A stretch of 64,000 nt of DNA from Exophiala sp. HKRS030 (lineage: Eukaryota; Ascomycota; Eurotiomycetes; Chaetothyriales; Herpotrichiellaceae). The position numbers and the translations under genes were made by a program. This document shows positions 48,426 to 61,100 of this stretch, one piece after another (the stretch's first letter is position 1; each line of letters starts with the position of its first letter). A model generated the notes under the pieces. That model had not been told where the DNA came from, ran no database searches, and saw only the letters and a program-made list of their open reading frames with translations. The stretch is taken from the NCBI GenBank assembly GCA_023897205.1, contig JAHWDD010000007.1, positions 3,720,001 to 3,784,000 of the forward strand, in the 5' to 3' direction.

Positions 48426-51400
48426 TCATCTCAAAGTACTCCTGAGCTTCACCTCTTCTCTCCTCCGTCCCGCGGTCAATGGCTCAGTTCCCAGACCACT
48501 ATCACTTCCATGGTATTTCATACCCTCTTCTGTGATCATGGGTGGTGGTGCTAGCGTAGACAACCCATCCACGACAGCATGTGCAATTTCAATATCGTCC
48601 AGATTAGTTAGATCAGATGAGTTGTCCTGACCTGCATTGACCGCCCCGGGTCCGCCATGCAACACCATGGTCGTCGAATTGTCTTCCGTCTCATCTTCAA
48701 TATCCTCGTCCTCTTCTGCAATCATGTCTGCTTGTCCATTGACTGTCCCGATGATGCTACTGGCACAACTTGTTGATCGCCTGCTGTGTGAACTGAGTGA
48801 GCTGCCAGTTCCATACGTCATGCTGTCGCTGTACATGACGCTGGTTCCGTAGCTTGTTCGCCGTTCCGTGTCTGCATCGCTTCCCGATTCATCGTCACTG
48901 TCACGGTGCGAATGACTGTAATTCTCTTTGTCTGTCAGTTCAGATGGCACTCCGTTCCAGCTCGCCTTGCGTCCGTTGGCATAACTACTCGGGTTGCTCT
49001 TCACCGAGTGACTTCTCTTCAGACTGACCAATCCTGTCGACTTTGGCATAGGTGCTAATACAAGAGCGAGGTCTGCTGCATTTCTTCCACGATTTCCTGT
49101 CACATGGCTGGTACTGAGAATGCGTCGATCAACAGCAGAGTTTCTTGGTGATGAAACAGCCTTGGTGTTTGTGCCTAGCGGCGCTCTCTTCTTCAAAGCC
49201 ATCCCGACGGCATTGCCGATGTTGGCGTTCCCGCTCTTTAATGACGTCCTCCTGGTGACTGTGCTGGCGTTGCTAGGAACACGCTTCAGATTCATCGATG
49301 CATCTCTCTCAGCCGCACTCAACTTGGTCTTGACTGGAGGTGGTCGTGATGGTTTTGCAGACCGAGCTTGGTTGACCAATCCCTCCAAGATGCGGCGTTC
49401 CAAAATTTCTGCTCGAGCATTCATGTCCCTCATCTCATCTTGTCGGATGCTGAGAGCTGTTTCCAATTTACCCACATCTCGGCTCAACTTCTTGGTTTGC
49501 GCCCGTAGTTCTTCCTGTTCGCGTTTCAACTCCGCCATCGATTCCATCAAAGCAATCTTCTCCGAGTTGAGGGCCACAATATCTGCTTCAACCTTTTCTT
49601 TCTGCGCATTTCGCTTTTCCAATGCAATAGCAGCTTCGGTAGCCTCGGCGAGCTTGGATTCATGGTGTTCACCCATCAACCTGGCTTGCGTAGTGACCAT
49701 GCTCGCGATTTCTGCTGCGGTCGTCATTACTTGTTGATGGATCTCATCAAGTTTTGAGAGGCCTTTCAGGGATTCCTGGGTGTCATTGTGATGGTTCTCC
49801 ATACTTGCAAAGACCTCCTTGGCCAACGTTGCATGCGATAAGAGAGTGTCGAGCTTATCATGGACCTCACTGTCATCGTATTTCTCTTGTGCGATGACTT
49901 GTGGCGCAAGGATTGGACTGGCCGGCGCGGCAGGTAGAGCGGGTAGGAGAGGAGGAATTGCTGCGGGAATGGAGTCCACACCAGACTTGATCTCCTCTGT
50001 TGCTCTCGTAAAGCTCTCCGATTGATGCTGAGAATGCTCATAGTGTTGATTCACGACGCCGAGCACCTCGCGAATCGCTGCGAGTAAAGCCGGCTGATTT
50101 TCTCCAACAGCAGCCTCTACTCTACTCGCCACCACCAGCATCTTGGCCACTTCTTCCCTTGTCGATCCATGTTCGGAAGCATTGGCCGCATGCAAGTCAT
50201 TCAACTTCGCATTAGACTCTTCCACAGCTTCAAATACTGTCTTGGAGTCCGCCGCAACACGTTCGCATGTATCAGTAATGGTGGCTCCAAGAGTATCCAT
50301 CACCGATTTCAAATCCGTCACCGCCGCTTTGGTACTGTTGGTTGCGTCGGCATGCGCCACGTCACGCTCTTCCAAAGCGCTCAGCTTCGCATCGTTGGAA
50401 ATCTGCGCATCATCGTATTTGGTCATCAACTCCGTGAACTTCTCATCAATGATCGCTTTGAGTACCGCACCAGTTTCGTCGTGCTTGGTGAAAAGAGTGG
50501 CGTCGCGTTCTTCCATCTCGGCTTTGCTGCTTGAATGGTGTTCCATGTGTTTGTCAAATTCACTCTTAATCACCTCGGATAATTCCTCCAGACTTGCTGC
50601 CGTTGCGTACTTGCTCATGTCATCATGATGTGTTCCAAGGACTTTGTTCAACTCGACAATTCCATCCGCGCTGCCGTCCAGTTTCAATGTGAGTTCGTCT
50701 CTGAGATCTCCTAGAATTCCTTTGACATCGTCGATCTTTGAGGCAAGACCGCCATGCTCGATTTTGCGTGCCTCGAACGCTTGCGCAGTGAGTCCGTTAT
50801 CAGCTTCGAACTGCTCTCGGAACGCTTTCAAATCGTTTCTAACATCGGTGATATCTTCCTTGCTAGGTATCGCGTCCACATCAGGTAATTTCATTCCAGC
50901 AATTTGGGTCTTGATGTCTACGCAGAGGTTCTGGACAAGTTCAAGCTCTGCCTTGTTCGACGACTGCTCGTTGTTGTCCAAAGTGTCCAATTTAACTCTG
51001 AGATCTTCAATTTGTGTCTGAACGTCCTTCAACAGTAACTCAACCATTGTGAAGTCTTCTTTGTTGGATGAGTCAGCCATTCGATCAGCAGAATCATCCA
51101 CGGCGGCTTTGATGTCGCGCAGTGCATCTTCCAGGCCAACGATGTCGCCAGTTTTGGCCAGAGATTCCGTTCCTGTGGAGAAGACTTCGTCGAGCTGAGC
51201 TTTGACATTCCGTAGTAAGGTTTCGATGGCGTCGGTGTCTTCTTTCGAAGCAGCATTCTCAGGCATCACCACTTCGGGCAAGCCTTGTTCGCGCATCTTA
51301 TTAACATTATCATCAACTTGGTGGACGGCTCGAAGTAATCCATCGAGATCATCTTTCATGGCAGGGTTCTCCACAGGTTTACAACGGTTGACAACCTCTT

Positions 51401-54400
51401 CTACTTGGTGGATTGCTCCGTAGATCTCGTCCATGTCGTCTTTGTGCATGCGCATCTCCGTCGGAATTGGGGAGGCTCCATGCCATCCAATGCTTCAACC
51501 TTGATCCGAAGTTGAGTGATCATGACTTTAAGTGCTTCGATCTCGGTAGTGATGCGGTTTTGATCGTGTACAATCATTTCCTGTCCTCGGGCAGAATCCG
51601 ATTCGGAGCCTTCATTCTGTTTCTCGTGAAGTTGTCGAATATCGGCTCGAACATCTTCGATCCCGATCTTCAGCGTGTCCAATATCTCGTAACTAGTGCT
51701 CAAGTCAACCGGACGGTCTGTCAACTTTTGTATGTCGGCTCTGATCCCATCTACTCCATCCTGAAACGCATCGAGTAACTCGCTGGTGTTTGATAAAATG
51801 CTCTCACTGCCATCCTTAGGGGCAGTTCGGGACGAGTCTAGTCCTTCCCGGATAACCTCGAGAACCTCATCGCGATCTAAGGAGCCGCCACTCTTCATCA
51901 GAGTGCCAGCCAACGTGACGCGCATGTGTTCGAGCTCCTCTTTGACAAGACGTGCAATGTCTTCGCTGTTGCTGCTCAGAGCTGATTTTCGATCATCTGA
52001 AAGGTCACGGATTGCATCCAAGATGTCATCCTTGTCCGAAAATTCACTGTCTCTATTCAGACTCTTGCTAATGGTGTCTCTGAGGTGCTGGAATTCCTTT
52101 TCCATTGCATCGAGAAGCTCAGGTGTATTCGTGGCCGAATTTGTGCGATTGGAGAAACCTCTGTCCAGGTCAGCTTGCATGACAGCAAACCCAGCCTTGA
52201 CTGTGTCGATAATCTCATCCTTGCCCGTGACATCCGAGGCTCGATCCACATAGCTTTCAATATCCCCTCGCAGATCTTCCAGACCGTCTTTGAGAGCATC
52301 GAGGACTTGTTCAGTGTCCTTGCCGCTTGCTGCAGAATACTGTTGGAATTCGGTTTTCATGCTACCCAAGAATTCGTGCATGGCCTCAACTACACGCTCA
52401 CCCATGCCGCCGAGAGGGTTTTGTTCTCCTTCCAAGCAAGCTTTGATAGCATCAAAAAGATCGTCACGGTTGAACTCGATCTCCTTGGAGATTGGTTCTT
52501 GCTGCGCGAGACCATCTCTGATTGCGTCGGCAACAAACTCCTTTGAAGCCAGCTCATGCTGGGCGAAACCGTCTCTGATGGCGTCTACCACAGAGTCATT
52601 CGAGGCGCCATTCTGCTGAGATAGCCCTTCACGCACAGCGAGCAAGATTTCGTCCCTCGGTACCTCGAGTTCTCGAGAAGCCGGTTCTGGCAGACTAGGC
52701 CATTGGAATTCGTCCAAGCACTCACGTACAGCTGCAACAATGTCTTCGTGTGCAACGGCACTGTGTGAGGGTATCTGAGGAAGTTTGAAAGTGGACAAGC
52801 CCTTCTTAACAGCCTCAACCACTTCATCGTAGGTGGCACCAACGTTGGTAGCAGTAGGCTCCTTGGGTTGATATGATTGTAGCCCTTCTTTAAGTGTTTC
52901 CAAGATTTCGTCGCGTTCCAAGCCAAAATGCTCAAGAGCAATTTCTGGCTTGCAATCCTCCCAGGCTTCTCGCACCGCTAGTATGAGTTCCTCGCGTTCT
53001 GCTGCCACATCGCGGACTGGCGTGTCGCGGGTTGGGGTATGTCTGAAATTGCACTGCGTACGGCGAGCAACACAGCCTCAGCATCAATCATCTGTCGACT
53101 AGCTTCCAATGATCGCTGTCTGCTTGTTTCGACAATTTGGTGCATGGACTCCTTAAGCTCAGCTAGACCTGATTGAACCAAAGTTGCGATTTCCTCTCGG
53201 GTGGCGGCTGGTGGATCTCCTGAAGATTTCTTGCTTGCTGTTGTTTGCTCCATTTTTCTCGCAATGTCACGACCCATGCCGAGCACTTCACCACGGAGGT
53301 CTCTAACCAGGATCTTGACTTCATTCGTAAGTCCTCCACTTTGTGCCAAAGATTGTTTGACACTTTTCATCATTTTGATGATTTCCTCATTGACCAAATC
53401 AGAGCTTGTCGTAGAAGTCCGGGCATCATTTCCGTTCTTTGCTGTCGACAAAGCGCCTCGATAGCTGTCGTCTGTTTGGGGGACTTTCGAAGCATCGGCT
53501 CCTGCTGAGCGGACCAAAGCCTTCGAAGCAGCGTCTTCTCGAAGATCCTTCATCATGACCAGGATGTCTTCGAGCTTTGCCATCATGTTAGGGTCAATTG
53601 TTGGTTGCGAAGAAGGCGCAGCCTCTCTTCGAACTAACGCTTGCGATTGCACGGCCTCGAGAGTGCTTCGTATCGTTTCTTGTCCTTCCCGTGTTGCCAT
53701 TTCTCTGAGAACCTTCTCTAAGAGTGCAATGCTCGCAGCGCCGTCTACACACGCGAGAGATGGTGAAGAAGTCAAATCACGATCCAATGCCATCGCAAAA
53801 GCGGAAGGGCTTCCGATACGTGGCAGGCCAAAACTCTTTCGTGGTGAGCCATTATGGCCCTTCTCATCGATGTAGATGCCCAGGTTGGAAGAAGGTCGTG
53901 CTGATTCTGGAGCACCGAGTAGTCGAGCATCAAGATTGGAAAACTTGACCTCCAGCCCGCTTACGAGTTCTCTCAGGTTCTTGTAAAGATCTTCGTCGCG
54001 TGCTGTGGCAGCATTCTTGAGGCTCGTGATATCCCCGATGTTTTCCTTGCTTCTCTTGTTTAGACTCATCATCTCCTTTTGAACGTTGGTGACAATATTA
54101 GTCAAGCTTGAGATCTGCGAGGATAGGGCGTCAAAAGAGTACGTGGGTTGGGCCGGTGTGGAATTTCCGTTGGTGATATCCGACAAGGGCGTAGCATCCT
54201 GCCTGCCTCTAGGAGTGTGCAATGTCAGTATGCCAGATCCTGGGGGTGTATTCTCATGTTCCCTTGATCTAGCTAAGGATCGATCGGCTGGGGTTGGTGT
54301 TTCGGATCTTGGTTGTGGTTGTGCACGCTCGGGAGATCTGCTCCCACGAAAGTCTTCGAAATCTACGAACTTTGTTGCTCGAAGTCCCTTGTCCGGAGAA

Positions 54401-54825
54401 CGTCTTTCGAGTGAGTCGCTCAAACGACTCACACTTGGACTCTGTAGGTTCTGCATTCGTCTGTTCTGTGCTCTCATGATGTGTCTATCGGGTGACAGTG
54501 GCAATGGATTGGTCGTGTAAGAGCTCGGCGCATTCTCCCGAGCCCTGGCTGTGATGAGTGCAGCAGCTTCGTCGATTCGCTTGGAGGTATTTGATCGAGT
54601 GATGGGACTTCCTGGAGTTCCCGGATGGAGTGGTAGAGGTGGAGGGCTCTCTCAGGATCAGAGCTATCCCACCTGTACAACTTGTCAACATAGGCAAACA
54701 AAGTGAACTCGCGCATGGACTTACATTGGCACTGATGCGCGGCCGGACTCTGAAAAGGAGTGTTGATGCTTGACCAAACGAGATTCAGCACGGTCTCTCG
54801 AAGTGTCCCTGGAGCTTGTCGACAT
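48426..54825 (-). CDS. Very large helical/repeat protein (~2,116 aa), three -1 frameshifts
   Basis: I do not recognise a functional family; fungal relatives are sometimes labelled chromosome-segregation ATPase-like, which motifs here do not support. The ATG is at 54825 (MSTSSRDTSRDRAESRLVKH). Exon 1 is 54725-54825; the 52-nt intron (GTAAGT...TACAG) leads to exon 2, 48426-54672. The N-terminal third is Ser/Pro/Arg-rich and disordered. The middle is an array of helical units of the type DEIL-AVREGL, DDLFDAIKACL, DEVLEVIREGL. The next third is coiled-coil-like (KEDITDVRNDLKAFREQFEA, MESMAELKREQEELRAQTKK), and a basic and acidic tail ends the protein. Frames change at GGG 54604-54606, GGGG 53034-53037 and GGGG 51469-51472. 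One base at each joins everything into 2,117 codons. A role as a cytoskeletal or tethering protein is inference. Confidence 0.75.
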
Positions 54826-55322
54826 GATAGATGTGGTCAATGCCTGTTGTGGGGAATCCGTACTGGAAGGGATTCTGTCAATTAAAATGATGAGAGGTCA
54901 ATGCACATGATGATTATTAGTACTGGTTTGCCAATAACTTTTGGATTTTAACGCAAGTAGTTTGGAGAGATGAGGAACGTCGATGAATACTGTAAACTTG
55001 AAAGACGCTTGAGTTGAGATAGTACTGATTATAGGCAGGGGAGGTGGTGGTTCGGCATTCAGTGGTAGTTATGATCTACTTGGGGAGGATGACGATGGTT
55101 GGGTAGCATAGTCGCATTATCGACTTAGCGCGTAAACATACGTCCTATTTAGGGTTAGCTTCCAAAAATTACGCTCTACCAATCAGAGTCATCCACACAT
55201 TTCGCCTTGCCAAGACTGCGAAATTCGAAATTGGTTGAAGTTCTTGGAGTAGGCCATCTTCAATTTGACGACAGCACAACGATTTTGCGACCACTCAATC
55301 ATTTTCGACAGTCGACCTCACG

Positions 55323-55887
55323 ATGGTGAAATGTATGATACTCCTCACTTCGCGCAATATCACTGGCATTTACTGACCCTTCTTAAGTTCTCAAGGTCGG
55401 CCGCGTGGCCATTATTACTCGGGGACGATATGCCGGTAAAAAGGTACGACGAGCAGTCCACACAGATCGCTTTATTATCACCAAAGATGCAATTAATGCA
55501 TTATGTCGATGTAGATGGAAAATACTAACAGAAGATGACTAGGTTGTCATCATCCAACCCGTTGACTCCGGCACAAAAGCCCACCCATTCTCCTATGCCC
55601 TAGTTGCCGGTATCGAGCGCTACCCCTCAAAAGTCACACGCCGCATGGGAAAGAAGCGAGTTGAGAAGCGGTCAAAGGTCAAGCCATTCATCAAGCTTGT
55701 CAACTACAACCACATCATGCCCACTCGATACACTCTAGAGCTTGAAGGATTGAAGAGCGTCATCTCAAACGACACATTCAAAGATGTTACACAGAGGGAG
55801 GATGCTAAGAAGAACGTAAAGAAAGCTTTGGAGGAGAGATATCTGAGCGGCAAGAACAGATGGTTCTTCACAGCTTTGAGATTTTAG
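55323..55887 (+). CDS. RPL27: 60S ribosomal protein eL27
   Basis: Cytosolic large-subunit protein eL27, 136 residues, the full eukaryotic length. Three exons: 55323-55332 (only 10 nt, MVK plus one base), 55388-55443 and 55543-55887. The assembled product begins [20 protein letters not shown], then [18 protein letters not shown]. It contains [20 protein letters not shown] and [19 protein letters not shown], and ends [14 protein letters not shown]. Donors are GTATGA and GTACGA; acceptors are TTAAG and ACTAG. The start lies 497 bp from the start of the divergent large-protein gene. A tiny first exon interrupted right after the start is common in ribosomal protein genes of filamentous ascomycetes. 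Confidence 0.97.
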
Positions 55888-56255
55888 ATGGGTGGTCTTG
55901 TCGAAAAGTTGTCTTGGCTCGGAATTTTGAGGCGATATGAGGCATTCGATCACCATCCGCTCCCTGGCTTTTCGAGAAAAACATTAGAGAAAAGTTTCAG
56001 TGGTGGGGTGATCAATGCTAGGATTCTACGATGCATGTCTATGTGGCCAATCAATCAACGCTCAAGCAGTTGCGAAGTGGCTGGCCGCGACAATGGAATT
56101 CAGCAACCAGATCAGAACTTGGTCAGAATCAAATGAAGAGTTTATCATGCCGAAACTTTGCGACAGTCGTGAAATGACACTCAATTCCTAGCTTTGGTCA
56201 TTATACTGCATCATTTGCGTTGATTATCATGGTCTCTTGAGTAAGTTTAACTATA

Positions 56256-57263
56256 TTATTCCAGGTACAGGTCATCTTTCAGGCGTTGAAGATTTCTGAA
56301 CAAGCCAGCAGCCCCTGTCACCTCGCTCGAGGCCTTGGATATCCGACCCATGGCTGAGCTTGGGCGCAATGCAGTATCTGGTTTCACATCCTGCGAAATC
56401 TTGCGAGCCTGCAATGCTTTTCTACGGTCTTCGACTAACCTTGCCAAAGTGTCGACGAATTTCGTGCGAACCTTTTCTTCGCCGGTAGCCCTCCACAGTA
56501 AAGCCAGCTGGCGATATTCATCCACTCTTTGTGATGCAGCTTCTAGGCTAGCGTAATCATTGGACCCTGAATTCAGAAGTTCTGTGATTTCGGATCTGAT
56601 GTTCCTGAGGACTTCTCGTGCCTTGTCATCTTCTTCTGTATTCTGTATGCCCAGTTCGGGGGCCGAGACTGATATGAGATTGGAGCCTCCTGGTAATTCT
56701 GATGGAGGCACTGGCCATTTCATAGCCTCCCCAAAGATGGCAATGACAGATTCCAGCCGGGCCTTGACCTTCCCAAGCAGGCGCAATTGGACGATGAAAT
56801 CCGGGTCTTGTGTAGGACTTTTTAAAGATTGAACGTCTTCAGCATCGATTTCAGGCTCTTCTTTTTCATCCGAAGCCTTTTGGACAAAGAGATTGATATC
56901 ATCTTGAAGAGATTCAGTCAGCAAGTCGTATAAACCGTTCACGTCACCCCTCAAGACTTCCACCTCATAGGCTAGACGGTTTCCACTGCGGATAACATCG
57001 TCGCTTAACGATGTCAGTTCCGCCGTCGAGCGTATATTGGAGACATTGAGCGTGGACAACAGGTTCAGCGTATCGGTCGAGGCATTTTGGATCTGCGTGG
57101 TGCGCGCGGACTTTTGAGTTTGGGACTGGGACGACAGGTTTAAGGAAGGGAGGTGATCATTCAAGAATGTGACAGGATCGAAGACTTGCGGTTGTCTCAG
57201 CTCTGATTCGAGTAGACTGGCTTCATTTAAAGCAGACTGGCTCGCGGGCGAGGCAGTTGACAT
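56256..57263 (-). CDS. Conserved oligomeric Golgi complex subunit 7-like protein
   Basis: A single-exon 335-residue protein with ATG at 57263. The layout fits the short fungal COG7-like proteins. The start region PQVFDPVTFLNDHLPSLNL is followed by a helical region with DDVIRSGNRLAYEVEVLRGD, LTESLQDDINLFV, LRLLGKVKARLESVIAIFGE and AMKWPVPPSEL. The charged C-terminal helices include EYRQLALLWRATGEEKVRTK, then DTLARLVEDRRKALQ. COG tethers retrograde vesicles at the Golgi. The family call rests on the remembered pattern of the N-terminal block and the AMKWPVPPSE motif, not on an alignment. It could be another helical tether. It is divergent from the PARP-E2 gene (882 bp) and convergent with eL27. 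Confidence 0.55.
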   Translation of the reverse strand: MSTASPASQSALNEASLLESELRQPQVFDPVTFLNDHLPSLNLSSQSQTQKSARTTQIQNASTDTLNLLSTLNVSNIRSTAELTSLSDDVIRSGNRLAYEVEVLRGDVNGLYDLLTESLQDDINLFVQKASDEKEEPEIDAEDVQSLKSPTQDPDFIVQLRLLGKVKARLESVIAIFGEAMKWPVPPSELPGGSNLISVSAPELGIQNTEEDDKAREVLRNIRSEITELLNSGSNDYASLEAASQRVDEYRQLALLWRATGEEKVRTKFVDTLARLVEDRRKALQARKISQDVKPDTALRPSSAMGRISKASSEVTGAAGLFRNLQRLKDDLYLE

Positions 57264-58145
57264 GCTGTTTGGGGAGAGAGTGTACTCATTTGGCTAGTTT
57301 ATTTGCTTGAGAAAGATGCGGTTGGTGAAGGAGGGTGTGTCTGACCAATGAAGGTGAGGGTTACCAGTCGGAGACCAGAGTGTAGAAATTGTGAGCAATG
57401 CCGTGGGAATCTGGCGGCTCCTTGCCAGTAGAATTCGGTCAGACAGAAAGAATATTGCTTGGCTCACATAATTCTTCACTACCAGTGACTTGGATAGATA
57501 TTTTAGAAAGTTATGGGGATTTCTCTTCACCACGTGAATAAACAACATGGGACCTGGTGAGCATGATCAAGCAAGATCTGAATTGTGGTACGCCTTCTAC
57601 CGATCTGAATCTTCCATCGTCCATGATTCAAAAGGTGTTTATAAGATTTTCGGATCAACCCTACCCTATTCCTCCTTGCTCTCATGTGGCAGTCAACAAT
57701 CACAATGCAGCCAAACTGCTCACACTCGGTTTTCTCGGCTATACGAACTGCTGTGAAACAATCCCATCTCGGTTGGGCACAACCATTCATGTCTCTTGCT
57801 GTCTCTCTGTATGCTGGTGAGTGAAGACCGCGTCTTGTCTCATTAACATCACGTCCAAGTTAAGTGAAGGAGGTGTGTTTCTGCGTGCTGGTCGCTCCTG
57901 CCTCAATCATGGGACCTTGTTCTCTTTGCTTTTGCAACCCAGACTCCTCGCAATTTCTTTCACGATCTCTCACTTGCAATTCATTCTCATCTTGCGCTCC
58001 TTCGCCAGCCTCATTCTCGTCTCCTCCTATGTCTCCATCTTGACATAGGACGGTACACGTTCGATTCTAGTGCACAGTCGTGGATCTCTCGCCTGCTCAA
58101 CGACATTCCCATCAATTCGCTACGAAGTGAGATCCTGCACTCGCC
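57264..58145. promoter_or_regulatory. Divergent promoter region between COG7-like and PARP-E2 genes
   Basis: About 0.88 kb shared 5' flank. Pyrimidine-rich blocks (for example CTTTGCTTTTGCAACCC, TTTCTTTCACGATCTCTC) lie on the PARP-E2 side at about 57900-58010. No separate gene is seen. Confidence 0.35.
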
Positions 58146-61100
58146 ATGAGCCGCCGAGCCTTTATCAAAGATCTCGCAGAAACCAGCCTCCCTGTGATAC
58201 CCAATGTCGAGGGTGTTCACAGTCCTGATGAGGGAGTCGTCAGTTGTCGCTATACCTACTGCAAGGACAATAAACCCATCAATGTCGAGATCCAGCTCTA
58301 CGCAACCAAGCTGGATGAATACCCTATCGGCAATTCTTTTATGCTTTATACGGAGGACGACAACCTCGACGAGGTCATCCCTCGTGTTCTGCAATCACTT
58401 ACAGCTCAGGCTCGCGGCAAATCTCTTCCGAAGGTTCTGTCAGACATGTCCTTAGCCTTGACAGAAGCCCTCAGTCAAGGTATCCATTTATCCGAGTCTG
58501 TCAACCACGACGAACAATCAGACAGCACTGACGACCCTGACCTCGATGTTGACGACGATTCGGATTGGGACTTTGGATTCGATGAAAAAGACAAATCCTC
58601 AACCGCACCCCCTCGTCTAGCGCAAGCGAATCTCTCGACTTCCTATGACCCAACCGATCAGGAGAGATTCCGGGCAGACCTCCGGGTGACCAAAGAAGCA
58701 GGATTTCGTATCGGGGTGCTGGGAAATCTCATGGAATCTGGGATTCTTTGCGTGTCCATCCGTGTTGATAAGCTTGGTGTTTCGGATGAAGCAATGCAAG
58801 CATGGAATCTAGAACGCGGGCAATATTTGGTCTTACTGATCAAATATCACTATGGGTATCGCACGCTTGCTCAGATCATCAATAGTTCCAAACTCTCCGA
58901 CGGTGTAGAGTTGCGAGTTGGTCTCTGCAAAACCTACAAACCTTCGATTACTGCTGCTGAGTCTACATTCCACTCGACTATGCCCAAAGACCAGAGGCGT
59001 AGCGATGATGAATCGAACCGTGCTGAAGCACAAAGCTCGGTGGAATCCCTTTTCATCGGCAAGCCATTGAATCAACTCTTGCGAGACTTCCTTCACCAAA
59101 TACTACAAGCTCGAGTTCATTACGGGCTATCATGGCTAGGATCGGAAAAGTTTGTTCAAAAACAACGCATATCCACTTCCGCTGCTGATTTGGACGATAT
59201 GAGTGAGTTTGAATGCGATGACATCGATTGTGCAACCTCGCTTGCTCCTGCGGCAGCGCCGGATCATATTTCTGCCTCTAGTCAAGACGACATCTCTTTT
59301 CCCCTTGCTGCCATGCAGTTCGTTCTTCGACATGTTGTCCGATGCACCGAGTTTTGCCTGGTGTGCCACTTTCGCTTGGAAAAGTCCTTTGAAGCACTCA
59401 AGCCATATGTCTGCTCTCAGCCGCTCTGTCTGTATCAATATATGTCACTCGGCTTCGGGCCTGAGATCGAATACGAGATCAAAAATCATCCATATGTCGT
59501 TGATCTACTAATCAACTTTTGTCATCTCGCTGCAGCGAGTGGGTCATTGAAGGTCCTGCCGGTGGGGATGGACTTCTACGTTCCTGTGCTGCCAGAATTT
59601 GCAACTGAACTGAAGCCAGCTCAGCAACGCGGCCAATCAACGCCGACCAGTGCTTCTTCGAAAAGTGTACAGCCCATGCCGGAGATTAAGAAGTCATTTA
59701 CGTGCAAGTTCAAAAAGAATGTAAACGAACTGATGATCGCAGAGAGTTCTTATCCAGAAGCGACGAGCTTGAGACCAGGTGCCTGGCTCGCTATTGTTGC
59801 TGATTCTGGTGCTCGCCTGTACCATTGCCGTGTGGAAAGAGTCATGCTCCCGTCCGTCCGCCTCAGCCAACCGATTGAATCTGTCGAAGATGACTTCCAT
59901 CCCACAGACATCACATCAGCGACAAAATCAGATGATTCGTGGAGGATGGAAACATCTGTCGATTGCTATATTTACGAGCATAAGTTCGACGACTTGCCTC
60001 CAGGCTTTCAGCATCATGCCATTAGAATGTTGCTGGATACTTTGCCAAGCGTTCAAGAGATGTGTACATATCTCGAGGATCAGGCTTGCAATCCTGAGGC
60101 CTCGTTGAAGTCATGGGCGACCGAATTTCTGGATCGGCATTCAATGTACTCCGGTGGATCATCGCCTCGAACCGCTCATGTATTATGCAGGTTGACGAAA
60201 TAGTAGAGGATGGTGATTCACTCCGGGTTATTCCAGGACGAGACCGAGTAGGTGGTATGGATGGATGGGTACAATTTCGGTTTGCTCAGGGAGCCCCGAT
60301 AAAGAAAGTAAATTCATTGGCTGTCTTGACAAAGAGACAAAAGGATCAGGGTACCCCAGTCTGTGGGCATGGCATGGCAGTCGTCTTAGCAACTGGCACT
60401 CGATAGTTCGTCGAGGACTTCGGTATGAGGAGGTTGTGAATGGCCGCGCCTTCGGTGATGGAGTCTACATGAGTAACCAGGCCACCACCAGCTTGTCATA
60501 TTCGATGAGCTCCGCTGCTACAACCGGGTGGAAGGCATCAATGTTGCGCATCACCCACGCTTTTTCCTTGAATGAAGTGGTGAACAAAGCCGAAAAGTTT
60601 GTGAGCAGTACACCGCACTATGTGGTTGCAAATATCGACTGGATTCAAACGCGGTACCTGTTTGTCAAGACCACGGCAAGAGCCATTACGGAATCGTCAG
60701 GATATGAAACAGAGGAGTACAAGCAGGATCCCACCCGACGAGTGTACAATGAGAAGAGTACGGCCATTAAGATTCCAGTCACAGCAGTCTCAAAGTCGCG
60801 TCGACCAGGGATCATGCATCAGTCGAACGACGTCGGGCGGCAGAAGCGTTCCAGGATCACTATCTCGACAGATCTAATGACAGCCGAGCGAACGATGGAT
60901 GATGGTGACAGCATTGTTTCAGACGACGATGATCTGGCTGTCTTGTCACCACGGTCGTTGGAAGCTAACCAAACCTCGACTGACAGCTTCTTGACTCCTG
61001 ATAACACCATGACTCTCTCCAATCGCAGAAAAAATATCGAAGAAGCGTGTGTTGATACCGACTTCGTGCCAGGCCAGTTGAAGCTTGAAGGAATCAAGTT

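Noticed and set aside
49120..52619. Several + strand open frames opposite the large helical gene
   Set aside because: Ser/Arg-rich antisense translations of the coiled-coil codons; no start context or splice support.
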